Below, one piece after another: positions 43,953-53,515 of a stretch of DNA of 64,000 nucleotides. The notes under the pieces were generated by a model. It was not told where the DNA came from. It saw only the letters and a program-made list of their open reading frames with translations, and ran no database searches. Source of the DNA: CATQHS01 sp965203375 (GTDB taxonomy: Bacteria; Actinomycetota; Acidimicrobiia; Acidimicrobiales; Aldehydirespiratoraceae). The stretch is from the NCBI GenBank assembly GCA_965203375.1, contig OZ241886.1, positions 1,674,001 to 1,738,000 of the forward strand, in the 5' to 3' direction. Both the position numbers and the translations under genes were made by a program. Positions within the stretch are counted from its first letter, which is position 1. Each line of letters starts with the position of its first letter.

Positions 43953-46049
43953 TCAGCCCGCCAGGGCCCGGCGCACGCCGGCCGCGATCCGCTCGGGGGT
44001 GATCATCGAGAACCGCTCAAGCCGGGTCGGGCCCCAGAACACGTCGGCGTGGCCCACCCTCACCGGCGGGGACTCCAGGAAATACGCCCCCCGCTCGGCC
44101 ACGGCGGCCACCACCTCGGCGCCGAACCCGGCGGTGAGCTGGGCCTCGTGGACCACCACCAGCCGCCCCGTCTTCTCCACGCTGGACAGCACCAGCTCCC
44201 GGTCCCACGGGTAAAGGGTCCGCAGGTCGATCACCTCGGCCGACACCCCCTCCGCGGCCAGCGCCCCGGCCGCCTCCAGGGCGGCATGCACCGGCGGCCC
44301 CCACGACACCACCGTGGCGTCGGTCCCGGCCCGCCGCACCCGGCCCCGCCCGAACGGGATCAGATACGGGTCGGCCGGCACCGGCTCTCGGAGCCCCCGG
44401 TACAGCGAGACGGGCTCCAGGAACACCACCGGGTCCTCGCCGGCCAGAGCCGTCTCCAGCAGCCCCTTGGCGTCGTAGGGGGTGCAGGGGTAGGCCACCG
44501 CCAGGCCCGGGGCGTGGGCGAAATAGGCCTCGGGCGAGTCGGTGTGGAACTCGTAGTTGCCCAGGTTGGTGCCCACCGGCATCCGGATCACCACCGGCGC
44601 GGTCATCCGGCCCCGGTAGCGCCAGCGGATGCGCCCGGCGTGGCCGACGATCTGGTCGAAGGCCGGATAGGCGAACCCGGCGAACTCGATCTCGGCCACC
44701 GGCCGCAGCCCGGCCATGGCCATGCCCACCGCCGCGCCCACGATGCCGGTCTCGCACAGCGGCGTGTCGATCACCCGCTCGGCCCCGAACTTCTCGAGCA
44801 GGCCCTCGGTCACCCGGAACACCCCGCCCTCGAGGGCCACGTCCTCGCCCAGCGCCACCAGCGCCCCGTCCCGCTCGAAGGCGGCGGCCAGGGTGAGGTT
44901 GAGGGCCTCGGTCAGGTCCATGTCCCGGACGGGGCCCGAGGGCTCCGGCTCAGGCCCGGGGGTCCAGATCTCGGCGGGGGCCAGAGCCGCGGGGGGCTCG
45001 CCCGCATCGGCCTGCTCGACGCGGAGCTGGTCGGCCAGGGCCTCGGGCATGCGGGCGAAGAGATGCCGGGGCGAGTAGTCGCGGCCCACCGGCGCTCGGG
45101 CCTCCAGCTCGTCCACCGCCGCCTCCAGCCTCGCCGAGAGGTCGTCGCGCATCGACTCCTCCCGCTCGGCCGCCCACAGGCCCCGTCCCTCCAGGAACTT
45201 GCGCATCCGGGTCACCGGGTCCCTGGCCCGCCACTCGGCCTCCTCCTCTGGGGTGCGGTACACCGGCGTGCCGTCGTAGGTGGAGTGAGGCGCGTAGCGG
45301 TAGGCGTGCAGCTCGACCAGGGTCGGGCCCCCGCCCCGGGCGGCCCGCTCCACCGCCGCCCGGGCGGCGGCGTAGACGGCCAGCGGGTCCATGCCGTCCA
45401 CCAGCACCCCGTCGAACCCGTAGGCGGCGGCCTTGGCGGCCAGGGTGGGCGCCGCGGTCTGCTTGTCGATGGTGGTGGACTGGGCCACCTGGTTGTTCTG
45501 GCACAAGAACACGGTGGGGGTCTTCCACACCCCGGCGAAGTTGAGGGCCGCGTGGAAGTCCGACTCCGAGGTGGCGCCGTCGCCGAACACGGCCATGGTC
45601 ACGGTGTCGCGGCCCCGGCGGCGCTCGGCGCAGGCAAAGCCCACCGCGTGGGGGAGATGGGTGCCGATGGTGGCGTTGAGGCGGGTTATGCGATGGCGGT
45701 GGACATCCCAGATGTCGGTGTCGTCGGGGATGCCCATCCAGAAGCCGACCACGCCCAGGGTGTCCATGCCCCGGGCGATCCACATCCCCAGCTCCCGGTA
45801 GGCGGTGAAGATCCAGTCGTGGTCCCGCAGGGCCAGCGCCGCGCCCACGTGGGCCTCCTGGCCGCTCACCTGGTAGTAGGCCGGCATCCGGCCCTGGCGC
45901 TGGAGGTTCAGCAGCTTCTCGTCGGCCATCCGGGTGGCGAGGAGGTGCCGGTACATCTCGACGAGCTGCCCGTCGTCGAGGTCGGGCGGGTCGTCGACCA
46001 GCTCGCCGCCGGGGTCGAGGATGCGGCGCATGGGCGGCGCCCCGGTCAT
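43953..46049 (-). CDS. Fused E1 alpha-beta of a 2-oxoacid dehydrogenase complex
   Basis: 698 residues. The alpha part (about 1-320) has YQVSGQEAHVGAA and the thiamine-diphosphate motif FGDGATSESDFHAALNFAG ... CQNN. The beta part (about 370-698) begins DLTEALNLTLAAAF and contains GEDVALEGGVFRVTEGL, FAYPAFDQI and a C-terminal transketolase domain with LRTLYPWDRELV. It decarboxylates a 2-oxoacid and loads E2. Alpha and beta are usually separate in the branched-chain type; here they form one chain with an Ala/Pro/Glu linker at about 330-365. Substrate preference is not evident. Confidence 0.93.
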   Translation of the reverse strand: MTGAPPMRRILDPGGELVDDPPDLDDGQLVEMYRHLLATRMADEKLLNLQRQGRMPAYYQVSGQEAHVGAALALRDHDWIFTAYRELGMWIARGMDTLGVVGFWMGIPDDTDIWDVHRHRITRLNATIGTHLPHAVGFACAERRRGRDTVTMAVFGDGATSESDFHAALNFAGVWKTPTVFLCQNNQVAQSTTIDKQTAAPTLAAKAAAYGFDGVLVDGMDPLAVYAAARAAVERAARGGGPTLVELHAYRYAPHSTYDGTPVYRTPEEEAEWRARDPVTRMRKFLEGRGLWAAEREESMRDDLSARLEAAVDELEARAPVGRDYSPRHLFARMPEALADQLRVEQADAGEPPAALAPAEIWTPGPEPEPSGPVRDMDLTEALNLTLAAAFERDGALVALGEDVALEGGVFRVTEGLLEKFGAERVIDTPLCETGIVGAAVGMAMAGLRPVAEIEFAGFAYPAFDQIVGHAGRIRWRYRGRMTAPVVIRMPVGTNLGNYEFHTDSPEAYFAHAPGLAVAYPCTPYDAKGLLETALAGEDPVVFLEPVSLYRGLREPVPADPYLIPFGRGRVRRAGTDATVVSWGPPVHAALEAAGALAAEGVSAEVIDLRTLYPWDRELVLSSVEKTGRLVVVHEAQLTAGFGAEVVAAVAERGAYFLESPPVRVGHADVFWGPTRLERFSMITPERIAAGVRRALAG

Positions 46050-46132
46050 CGAGTCCCGCGGTTTGGGGTGGCGCGGGATGTCGAGTGGCCGGGCATGAAG
46101 ACCTCGCGGCGAGCGGTGGTACGGTCCACGGC

Positions 46133-47005
46133 ATGGTAGGCGCCGACCGGTCCGGTCCGAGTTCCGCGAGCCGGGGAGGCCCTGCCGCCGGTCCGAGTTC
46201 CGCGAGCCGGGGAGGCCCTGCCGCCGATCCGAGCTCTGATCCCTTCTCGGTTCGGGGCCGGCGGATCGTGATCGTCGGCGGCACCGCCGGCATCGGGCTG
46301 GCCGCGGCCGCCCACCTGGCCGCCGCCGGGGCCGACGTCACCATCACCGGCCGCCGCCGCGGCGGCGGCGAGATCGCGGCCGGCGCCGGGGCCGGCTTCG
46401 TGCCCATGGACGTGGCCGACGCCGACTCGGTGGCGGCCGGGTTCGCGGCCGTCGCCGAAGCCTCGGACCGCGTCGACTGCCTGATCCACAACGCTGGCGT
46501 CGACTTGGCCCACGGTCCGCTGGAGGAGCTCGACCTGGGCGCCTTCGAGGGGGTGATCGACGTGAACACCCTGGGCGCGGCCCGGTCCCTGGCCCGGGGC
46601 GTCGGGCTGATGGGGCCGGGCGGGTCGATCGTGGTCACCAGCTCCCCGGCCGGCTCGGTGACCGCCCCGGGGATGGCGGCCTACTCGGCCTCCAAGGCCG
46701 CGCTGGACATGCTGGTGAGGACTTGGGCGCTGGAGCTCGGCCCCCGCGGGGTGCGGATCAACGCGGTGCTGCCCGGCATCGTCGAGAGCGAGATGGGCTC
46801 GGAGTCGGCGCCGGATGTGGAGGTGATCCGGCGCATGACCGCCAACGGCGTCTACCGCCGGGCCGCCGAGCTGGGCCCCGTGTTCCAGTTCCTCGCCTCC
46901 GACGCCAGCGCCACCCTCACCGGCTCGCTGGTCGGGGCCCACGACGGCATCGGCGCCGGCTACAGCCAAGAGGTGATGGAAAGACTCGGCGCCGACCTGG
47001 GCTGA
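46133..47005 (+). CDS. Short-chain dehydrogenase/reductase (SDR) with repeat N-terminus
   Basis: 290 residues from ATG at 46133, which has TACGGT seven bases upstream. The first 33 residues hold a 12-residue repeat, GPSSASRGGPAA, encoded by two exact 36-bp units (46154-46189, 46190-46225). The Rossmann core follows with VIVGGTAGIGLAAAAHLA, NAGVD, and the active-site Ser and YSASK (Tyr/Lys). It is an NAD(P)-dependent oxidoreductase of unknown substrate, divergent from the E1 gene. Confidence 0.9.
   Translation: MVGADRSGPSSASRGGPAAGPSSASRGGPAADPSSDPFSVRGRRIVIVGGTAGIGLAAAAHLAAAGADVTITGRRRGGGEIAAGAGAGFVPMDVADADSVAAGFAAVAEASDRVDCLIHNAGVDLAHGPLEELDLGAFEGVIDVNTLGAARSLARGVGLMGPGGSIVVTSSPAGSVTAPGMAAYSASKAALDMLVRTWALELGPRGVRINAVLPGIVESEMGSESAPDVEVIRRMTANGVYRRAAELGPVFQFLASDASATLTGSLVGAHDGIGAGYSQEVMERLGADLG
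46154..46225 (+). repeat. Two 36-bp tandem units at the start of the SDR gene
   Basis: The units are exact and in frame, beginning GGTCCGAGTTCCGCGAGCCG. A degenerate third start (ATCCGAGCTCTGAT) follows. They expand the N-terminal tail before the conserved Rossmann fold. Confidence 0.92.
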
Positions 47006-47137
47006 CGCCGACTGGGCCTGACGACGCCGCTGGCGCATCGGGACGGCGGCCGGGCTGCTCGCGCCTGGATCTGCCGGTGATAATGGGCCGCTGACGGGCG
47101 CTCGGGACGCGGGCAGCAGAACAGAGAGGCGGAGCCC

Positions 47138-47986
47138 ATGACGACAGCAGGGGACCTCGAGGGCAAGGTGGCGCTGATCACCGGGGCCGGCCGCAGCGGC
47201 GGGATCGGCCAGGCCGCGGCCCGGCGGCTGGCCCAAGCCGGGGCCTCGGTGCTGATCACCGACCTGGCCCGGGACCGCCCCGAGCTGCGCCCCGACGAGA
47301 CCCACGGCCTGGGCGACGACCTGGCCGCCATGGAGGGCTTCGCCGCCGAGCTGGAAGCCGAGACCGGGGCCCGGGTGCTGGCCGCGCCCCTAGACGTGAC
47401 CGACCAGGCCCAGGCCGAGGCCGCGGTGGGCTTGGCCGCCGACGAGCTGGGCTCGCTCGATGTGCTGTTCAACAACGCCGCCGCCACCACCGGCGTGGGC
47501 CCGGTGATGATCGGCAGCGACGAGGGGTGGGACCTGTCCTGGCAGGTCAACGTGATGGGCACCCGCCGGATGTGCAAGCTGGCCATTGAGGTCATGGCCG
47601 CTCGGGGCGGGGGCGTGATCGTCAACAACATCTCGGTGGCCGGGATCGTGTCCGACGCCGGCTACGGCGCCTACAACGTCACCAAGTTCGGCGTCACCGC
47701 CCTCACCAAGCTCATCGCCAAAGAGCACGGCGCCGACGGCATCCGCTGCGTCGGGGTCTGCCCCGGCCCCATCGACACCCAGATGGCGGTGGCCAACCGG
47801 CGGCTGGTGTCCTGGCTCGAGGGGATCAGCGACGCCGAGGCCTCCGACCGGCTGATCCGGGGGGTGCCCCTGGGCCGCTGGGGCGACCCCGACGACGTGG
47901 CCCGGGCGGTGGCGTTTCTGGCCTCGCCCGCCGCCTCCTACATCACCGGGGTGCTGATGCCCGTCGACGGCGGCCTGCTGCCCTAG
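47138..47986 (+). CDS. Short-chain dehydrogenase/reductase (SDR)
   Basis: 282 residues with AGAGAGGCGGAG upstream of the ATG. Cofactor motif ITGAGRSGGIGQAAARRLA, then NNAAATTG, NNISVAG (Ser), YNVTK (Tyr/Lys) and C-terminal GVLMPVDGGLLP. It is a classical SDR oxidoreductase, substrate unknown. The spacer after it repeats the last codons (GACGGCCTGCTGCCCTGA at 48038). Confidence 0.92.
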   Translation: MTTAGDLEGKVALITGAGRSGGIGQAAARRLAQAGASVLITDLARDRPELRPDETHGLGDDLAAMEGFAAELEAETGARVLAAPLDVTDQAQAEAAVGLAADELGSLDVLFNNAAATTGVGPVMIGSDEGWDLSWQVNVMGTRRMCKLAIEVMAARGGGVIVNNISVAGIVSDAGYGAYNVTKFGVTALTKLIAKEHGADGIRCVGVCPGPIDTQMAVANRRLVSWLEGISDAEASDRLIRGVPLGRWGDPDDVARAVAFLASPAASYITGVLMPVDGGLLP

Positions 47987-48187
47987 CCCGGGTCGCCCCG
48001 GGGCCGACGGTTGGCGGCCCGTGAAGCGGCCCGTCCATGACGGCCTGCTGCCCTGACCCGGCCGCTCCTCCCCGAGTGAGCGTCGGATCGGTCCGCCTCT
48101 AAACTGCGGCGCAGGCACGGCCCGGATCGTGCCTTTGCCATGTTCTCAGACGCCCCGCCCGCCGGGGCGATGGAGGGAGTTTCCACC

Positions 48188-49528
48188 GTGCTCATAACCG
48201 GATCGAGACGTTGGCTGATCGCGGTCTGCGCCGTCGTGTCGCTGGCGGCCGCGGCCTGCGGCGGCGACGACGGCGACGACGGCGGCGCCACGACCGCCAC
48301 CACCGCCCCGCCCGCGACCGAGGCCCCCGACCAGCCCGATCAGGAGCCCGACGAGCCGTCCGCGCCCGACACCACCGCCGCGCCCGCGCCGACCCAGCCG
48401 GCGGAGGAGGCGAAGCCGCCCATCAAGATGGCGGTCATCAACCAGGAAGACGGCCTCTACGCCTGGCCGGAGGTCTCGGAGAACACCCGCATCTTCGTCG
48501 ATTGGATCAACGCCAACGGCGGCATCGACGGCCACATGCTGGAGATGGACCTGTGTACCTCCGGCGACGACCCGGAGTCGGCCCAGGCCTGCGCCCAGCG
48601 GTTCGCCAACGACGACTCGGCGGAGTTCGTGTACATCGCCACCGTGCTCAACAGCGCCCCGGTGTACGAGGTGCTGGGCCCGACGGGGGCGAACAAGCCC
48701 ATGATCGGCCAGATGCTCTGGGACGTGCCCGACTCGCTGCAGCCCGGCCTCTACAGCACCGACCCCGGCCTGCTGCCGCTGGCCTATGAGGTGATCCGCT
48801 TCGCGGTCGAAGAGGACGGCGCCTCCAGCCTGGCCGTGCTGGTGGACGACAGCGACATCGGCGAGGCCACCCTGGCCGTGGTCGACTATTTCCTGTCCAC
48901 GCTGGGCGGGGTCACGCTCACGCCGGTGAAGATAAACATGGGCCAGGCCGACTTCCTGCCGGCCATGACCCGGGCCGGCGTGGAGAACTCCGACGGCCTG
49001 GTGTTGCTCATCGGCGAGTCGGCGGCCTGCCAGCCCACCCGCGACGCCATGGAGGCCCTCGGCGTCGGCGACGTGCCCGCCTACATGGGCGACTGGTGCG
49101 TCGGGGAGGAGTTCCGCACCGCGGGCACCGCCGAGGGCTGGCGGATGGTAACCGGCGGGCGCGGCACCCTGACCAATGACCCGCAGGCCCAGATGGTGCG
49201 CGACATCTACGAGGAGGCCGGTGCGGAGCCTCCCTTCGGCCTGGCCTTCGCCGCCACCATGAACATGGACTTCCTGCGCCAGGTGCTGGAGCTGGCCGTC
49301 GAGCAGGCCGGGGGAGTGCCTTCCGGCGCCGACATCGCCGCGGCCGCCGAGGAGTGGTCGGGCTCGATCCTGCTCGGACCCGACACCATGGACTGCCCGG
49401 GCGTGGGGATCTGGGCCTCGACCTGCAATTCGGCCGCCATCGTGGTCAGCCTCCAAGACGGCGAATGGGTGGCGCTGGAGGACTTCCAGTTGGTCGACGT
49501 GGCGCTGTTCGACCCGCTGCTGGGCTGA
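48188..49528 (+). CDS. Branched-chain-type ABC transporter substrate-binding lipoprotein
   Basis: 446 residues from GTG at 48188, eight bases after GGAGGGAG. The lipobox is LAAAACGG, so it is a membrane-anchored lipoprotein. A Thr/Pro/Glu-rich spacer (about 25-78) precedes a periplasmic-binding-protein type I domain (IKMAVINQEDGLYAWPE, FVDWINANGGIDGHML, SLAVLVDDSDIGEATLAVVD). The fold is that of LivK/urea-type receptors. The ligand is not known. It is first in an operon with fused permeases and two ATPases. Confidence 0.9.
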   Translation: MLITGSRRWLIAVCAVVSLAAAACGGDDGDDGGATTATTAPPATEAPDQPDQEPDEPSAPDTTAAPAPTQPAEEAKPPIKMAVINQEDGLYAWPEVSENTRIFVDWINANGGIDGHMLEMDLCTSGDDPESAQACAQRFANDDSAEFVYIATVLNSAPVYEVLGPTGANKPMIGQMLWDVPDSLQPGLYSTDPGLLPLAYEVIRFAVEEDGASSLAVLVDDSDIGEATLAVVDYFLSTLGGVTLTPVKINMGQADFLPAMTRAGVENSDGLVLLIGESAACQPTRDAMEALGVGDVPAYMGDWCVGEEFRTAGTAEGWRMVTGGRGTLTNDPQAQMVRDIYEEAGAEPPFGLAFAATMNMDFLRQVLELAVEQAGGVPSGADIAAAAEEWSGSILLGPDTMDCPGVGIWASTCNSAAIVVSLQDGEWVALEDFQLVDVALFDPLLG

Positions 49529-49624
49529 GCGCCCGGCCGGGAATCCCCGGTCCGCCTCTCGGGTAAGGTCCGGGGCCGCTGACCGCCGGCGGCCCCGGAC
49601 CGTCACCGAACCACCGGGGGAGTC

Positions 49625-51712
49625 GTGGGTCCGTATCTCCAGCAGATCCTGCTCAGCTCCGGCGCCGGGGCCATATTCGCGGCGCTGGCCATCGGCCTGG
49701 TCCTCACCTACCGCTCGTCGGGGCTGATCAACTTCGCCCACGGCGCCATCGCCACCTACGTGGCCTACACCTACACCAGCCTCCAGAGCTCGGGCGACCT
49801 GCCGGTGCCGCCCCTGCCCAACCCGCTGGCCCCCATAGAGGGCGTCTTCGGCGTCGAGATAATCGACTTCCCCGACTTCGTCAACCTCGGGGAGGGCTGG
49901 AACAAGTGGGCGGCGCTGGCCGGGGCGCTGGCGGTGGCCGCGCTGCTGGGCCTGGCCTTCCACTTCCTGGTGTTCCGGGCCCTGCGCTACCAGCCCCCGC
50001 TCACCAAGGTGGTGGCCTCGATCGGGCTGATGCTGGCCCTGCAGAGCGCGGTGGTGATCCGCTTCGGGGGGTCCCGCCCGCCGGCCATCGAGCCGCTGCT
50101 GCCCGATTCGGTGCGCCGCAGCACCGTCGACGTCTTCGGGACGATCGTGCCCTGGGACCGCTTCGTTCTTTTGGCCGTCACCCTCGCTCTGACCGCGGGG
50201 CTGTGGGCGCTGTTCCGCTGGACCCGCTTCGGGCTGCACACCCGGGCCGCGGCCGAGAACGAGCGCTACGCCACCCTGATGGGCATATCCGCCGACCGCC
50301 AGGCCGCCCTGTCGTGGATGCTGGCCGCGGTGCTGGCCGGGTTCGTGGGCGTCCTGGTGGCGCCCACCACCAGCCTCACCCCGTTCAACTTCACGCTGTT
50401 CATCGTGCCCGCTTTGGGGGCGGCGCTGCTGGCCCGGTTCACCTCGTTCTGGGTGGCCGCGGTGGGCGCGGTGGGCCTGGCCATGGCCCAGAACGCGCTG
50501 CTGTACGCGGAGATCGACCTGGAGTGGTTCCCCGACCTCAACCTCGACGCGGTGCTGCCCTTCGCGGTGATCGTGGTGGCCATGATGGCCCGGGGCCAGG
50601 TGCTGCCCCCCCGGGGGGCGGTGGAGACGGGGAAGCTGCCCCGGGCCCTCCCGTCGCCGTGGCGGCCCGCCCTGGCCCTGACGTGGGTGGCGCTGGCCGC
50701 GGCGGTGGTGATCTGGGGTCCCTTCGACTACCGGACGGGCATGACCAACTCCATGATCGGCGCCATCCTGGCGTTGAGCCTGGTGGTGGTGACCGGGTAC
50801 GTGGGCCAGATATCGCTGGCCCAGCTCGCCTTCACCGGGGTGGCCGCGGCCGGGCTGGCCTCCTTCGGCACCGAGGCCGGCATCCCCTTCCCGCTGGCCC
50901 CGCTGCTGGCCGCGCTGGCCGCCACCGCCTTCGGGCTGGTGCTGGCGCTGCCCGCGCTGCGGGTGCGGGGCGCGTCGCTGGCCATAGCCACCCTGGCCAG
51001 CGCCCTGGCCATCGACGAGCTGCTGTTCAGAGGCGACGGCTGGTTCCGCATCGAGGGCAACCCCAACCGGTCCTTCGACGACCCGTCGCTGTTCGGCGTG
51101 GAGTTCGGCCCCACCTCCGGCTTCCCCATAAACGGCGACGAGATCCCCACCCCGGCCTTCGGGCTGTTCGTGCTGGTGGTGCTGGCGCTGGCCTGCGCGG
51201 CGGTGATCCGGCTGCGCCAGAGCCGGCTGGGCGAGCAGATGCTGGCGGTGCGGGCCAACGAGCGGGCCGCGGCCGCGGCCGGGGTGAACGTGGCCGGGGT
51301 GAAGCTGGCCGCCTTCGGGATCGCCGCCTTTCTGGCCGGGATCGCCGGGGCGCTCAACGGCTACAAGCTCGGGGCCATCAAGATCGGCAGCTTCAGCGTG
51401 CTGGCCAACCTCTCCATCCTGGCCTTCGCCTATCTGGGCGGCATCTCCACCGTCACCGGGGCGCTGTACGCGGGGACGCTGTTCGCCTCGGGGATCGGGG
51501 TGGTGCTGGGCGAGGAGCTGATCGAGCTGGGCCGCTACGAGACCTATGTGGCCGGCGTGGCCCTGGCCGTCACCGCGGTGGTCAACCCCCAGGGCATCGA
51601 CGGCTTCGACCGCCAGCAGCGAGAGAGGGTCAAGCGCTGGCTGCGGGTTCGCCGGGACCGCCGGTCTGCGGCGAGCGCGGCGGCGGCAACGGCCGGGGGG
51701 CCCGAGCCGTGA
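49625..51712 (+). CDS. Fused branched-chain-type ABC permease (LivH-LivM)
   Basis: 695 residues from GTG behind GGGGGAGTC. The N-terminal LivH-like half (1-320) has SSGLINFAHGAIATYVAY and RFGLHTRAAAENERYATLMGI. The C-terminal LivM-like half (about 345-665) has YVGQISLAQLAFTGVAA and EQMLAVRANERAAAAAGVNV. Each half carries the EAA-like loop that contacts the ATPases. About 16-18 membrane segments are evident. The two permeases are normally separate genes. The chain ends in a basic tail. Confidence 0.92.
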   Translation: MGPYLQQILLSSGAGAIFAALAIGLVLTYRSSGLINFAHGAIATYVAYTYTSLQSSGDLPVPPLPNPLAPIEGVFGVEIIDFPDFVNLGEGWNKWAALAGALAVAALLGLAFHFLVFRALRYQPPLTKVVASIGLMLALQSAVVIRFGGSRPPAIEPLLPDSVRRSTVDVFGTIVPWDRFVLLAVTLALTAGLWALFRWTRFGLHTRAAAENERYATLMGISADRQAALSWMLAAVLAGFVGVLVAPTTSLTPFNFTLFIVPALGAALLARFTSFWVAAVGAVGLAMAQNALLYAEIDLEWFPDLNLDAVLPFAVIVVAMMARGQVLPPRGAVETGKLPRALPSPWRPALALTWVALAAAVVIWGPFDYRTGMTNSMIGAILALSLVVVTGYVGQISLAQLAFTGVAAAGLASFGTEAGIPFPLAPLLAALAATAFGLVLALPALRVRGASLAIATLASALAIDELLFRGDGWFRIEGNPNRSFDDPSLFGVEFGPTSGFPINGDEIPTPAFGLFVLVVLALACAAVIRLRQSRLGEQMLAVRANERAAAAAGVNVAGVKLAAFGIAAFLAGIAGALNGYKLGAIKIGSFSVLANLSILAFAYLGGISTVTGALYAGTLFASGIGVVLGEELIELGRYETYVAGVALAVTAVVNPQGIDGFDRQQRERVKRWLRVRRDRRSAASAAAATAGGPEP

Positions 51713-51746
51713 GCGCGGCGGGGGCCGAGGCCGTGGGGGCGGACCG

Positions 51747-52598
51747 GTGAGCGCGGCTTCGGCGACCGGCGTCGGGTCCGGGGCGGCGGGTGCGGTGACC
51801 GATGCGGGAGGCGAGTCAGGGGCAGCGGACGCGGTGCTGGAGACCGAGGGGCTCACCGTGCGCTTCGGCGGGGTGGTGGCGGTGGACCAGGTGAGCCTCG
51901 ACTGCCGGTCCGGCGAGCTGACCGGGCTGATCGGGCCCAACGGGGCGGGCAAGACCACCTTCATCGACGCGGTCACCGGCTTCCTGCCCGGCAACACCGC
52001 CGGCCGGGTGCGCTTCCGGGGCCGGGACCTGACTCAGATGGCCCCCCACCGCATCGCCTGGGCCGGGCTGACCCGGACCTGGCAGTCGCTGGAGCTGTTC
52101 GACGACATCTCGGTGCGCAGCAACCTGGACGTGGCCAGTCGGCGGCTCACGCCCCGGGGCGCCGTCAGCGACTACGTGCTCGGCTCGGCCGCCCCCGAGA
52201 GCGTCTCAGAGGTGATGGAGCTGCTGGAGCTGGGCGACGTGGCCGATCGCCAGCCCACCGAGCTGTCGCAGGGCCGGCGCAAGCTGGTGGGGGTGGGGCG
52301 GGCCCTGGTGGCCGGGGCGGCGCTGGTGATGCTGGACGAGCCGGCCGCCGGGCTCGACCGGGCCGAGACGGTGTGGCTGGGCGACCGGCTGCGGTCGCTG
52401 GTGGAGGCCGGCTACGACATGCTGCTGGTCGATCACGACATGAGCCTGGTGCTGCGGGTGTGCGACCGCATCCACGTGCTCGAGCTGGGCTCGCTCATCG
52501 CCACCGGCGCCCCCGCCGAGATCCGCGACGACCCGACGGTGGTGGCCGCCTACCTCGGCTCCCACGGCCGCGGCGACGACCCCGGGACAAGCCAGTGA
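51747..52598 (+). CDS. livG: ABC transporter ATP-binding protein, LivG type
   Basis: 283 residues from GTG. An Ala/Gly-rich 30-residue tail precedes the nucleotide-binding domain: Walker A GPNGAGKTT (about 64-72), a variant signature ELSQGRRK in place of LSGGQ, Walker B LVMLDEPAAGLD, and the switch His in LLVDHDMSLV. It energises the fused permease. The 35 bp before it contain an earlier GTGAGCGCGGC copy, a duplicated start region. Confidence 0.92.
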   Translation: MSAASATGVGSGAAGAVTDAGGESGAADAVLETEGLTVRFGGVVAVDQVSLDCRSGELTGLIGPNGAGKTTFIDAVTGFLPGNTAGRVRFRGRDLTQMAPHRIAWAGLTRTWQSLELFDDISVRSNLDVASRRLTPRGAVSDYVLGSAAPESVSEVMELLELGDVADRQPTELSQGRRKLVGVGRALVAGAALVMLDEPAAGLDRAETVWLGDRLRSLVEAGYDMLLVDHDMSLVLRVCDRIHVLELGSLIATGAPAEIRDDPTVVAAYLGSHGRGDDPGTSQ

Positions 52599-52703
52599 GC
52601 CGGGTGACGGTGCCGGGTGGGCGCAGCGGGGCGGTCATGCCAGTTGCGACGGTGAGTGGGCGCGAGCGGGCGGTCATGCCGGTCGGAGGGCGGTGAGCCG
52701 GCC

Positions 52704-53414
52704 GTGACCGCGGTGCTGGAGATAGTCGGCCTGCACGCGGGCTACGACGGGGTGGCGGTGGTGCGCGGCCTCGACCTGCGGGTGGACGCGGGCGAGGTGG
52801 TGGCCCTGCTCGGCCCCAACGGCGCGGGCAAGACCACCACGCTGATGGCGGTCTCGGGGATGGTGAGCGTCATCGACGGCCGGATCATGGCCTGCGGGGC
52901 GCCGGTCGGGGGGCTGCGCCAGGCCCATCTGACCGCCCGCCGGGGGGTGACCCACGTGCCGGAGAACCGCGGCATCCTGTTCCAGCTCACCGTCCGGGAG
53001 AACCTGCGGCTGGCCCGGCTCAAGGGGCGGGTGGACACCGCGGCGGCCACCGACTTCTTCCCGGCCCTGGGGCCGCTGATGAACCGCCCGGCCGGGCTGC
53101 TGTCGGGCGGCGAGCAGCAGATGCTGGCGCTGGGCCGGGCCATCCTGAGCGAGCCCAGGCTGTTGATGATCGACGAGATGAGCCTGGGCTTGGCCCCCAT
53201 CGTCTATGAGGAGCTGATGCCGGTGGTGCGCCGCATCGCGGATGACACTGGCGCCGGGGTGCTGCTGGTGGAGCAGCACGTGGACCTGGCCCTGGCGGTG
53301 AGCGACCGGGGCTACGTGCTCAGCCACGGCGACCTGGTGATGTCGGGCCCGGCCCCCGACCTGCTGGCCGACCGCGAGCTGCTAGACGCCAGCTACCTCG
53401 GCCTAAACCGCTGA
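52704..53414 (+). CDS. livF: ABC transporter ATP-binding protein, LivF type
   Basis: 236 residues from GTG. Walker A is GPNGAGKTT, the signature LLSGGEQQMLALGRAI and Walker B LLMIDEMSLGLAP; the H-loop lies in LLVEQHVDLAL. LivF-type features include VTHVPENRGIL. The spacer from livG carries repeated GCGGTCATGCC units containing spurious ATGs. Confidence 0.92.
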   Translation: MTAVLEIVGLHAGYDGVAVVRGLDLRVDAGEVVALLGPNGAGKTTTLMAVSGMVSVIDGRIMACGAPVGGLRQAHLTARRGVTHVPENRGILFQLTVRENLRLARLKGRVDTAAATDFFPALGPLMNRPAGLLSGGEQQMLALGRAILSEPRLLMIDEMSLGLAPIVYEELMPVVRRIADDTGAGVLLVEQHVDLALAVSDRGYVLSHGDLVMSGPAPDLLADRELLDASYLGLNR

Positions 53415-53515
53415 CCCGGGCCGCCGTGCCAGCCGGGTCTGAGCGCTTTCCGGTGCCCCGCGGACCGGGCCTGAGCGCCGCCCTGTCGTCTTGGGACCGC
53501 GGCTGACTGCGCTCT

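Noticed and set aside
48146..51997. Very long antisense open frame opposite the ABC transporter operon
   Set aside because: Composition artefact of high GC. The plus strand carries clear transporter domains, and the antisense translation is repetitive His/Gly/Arg/Gln-rich with no domain.
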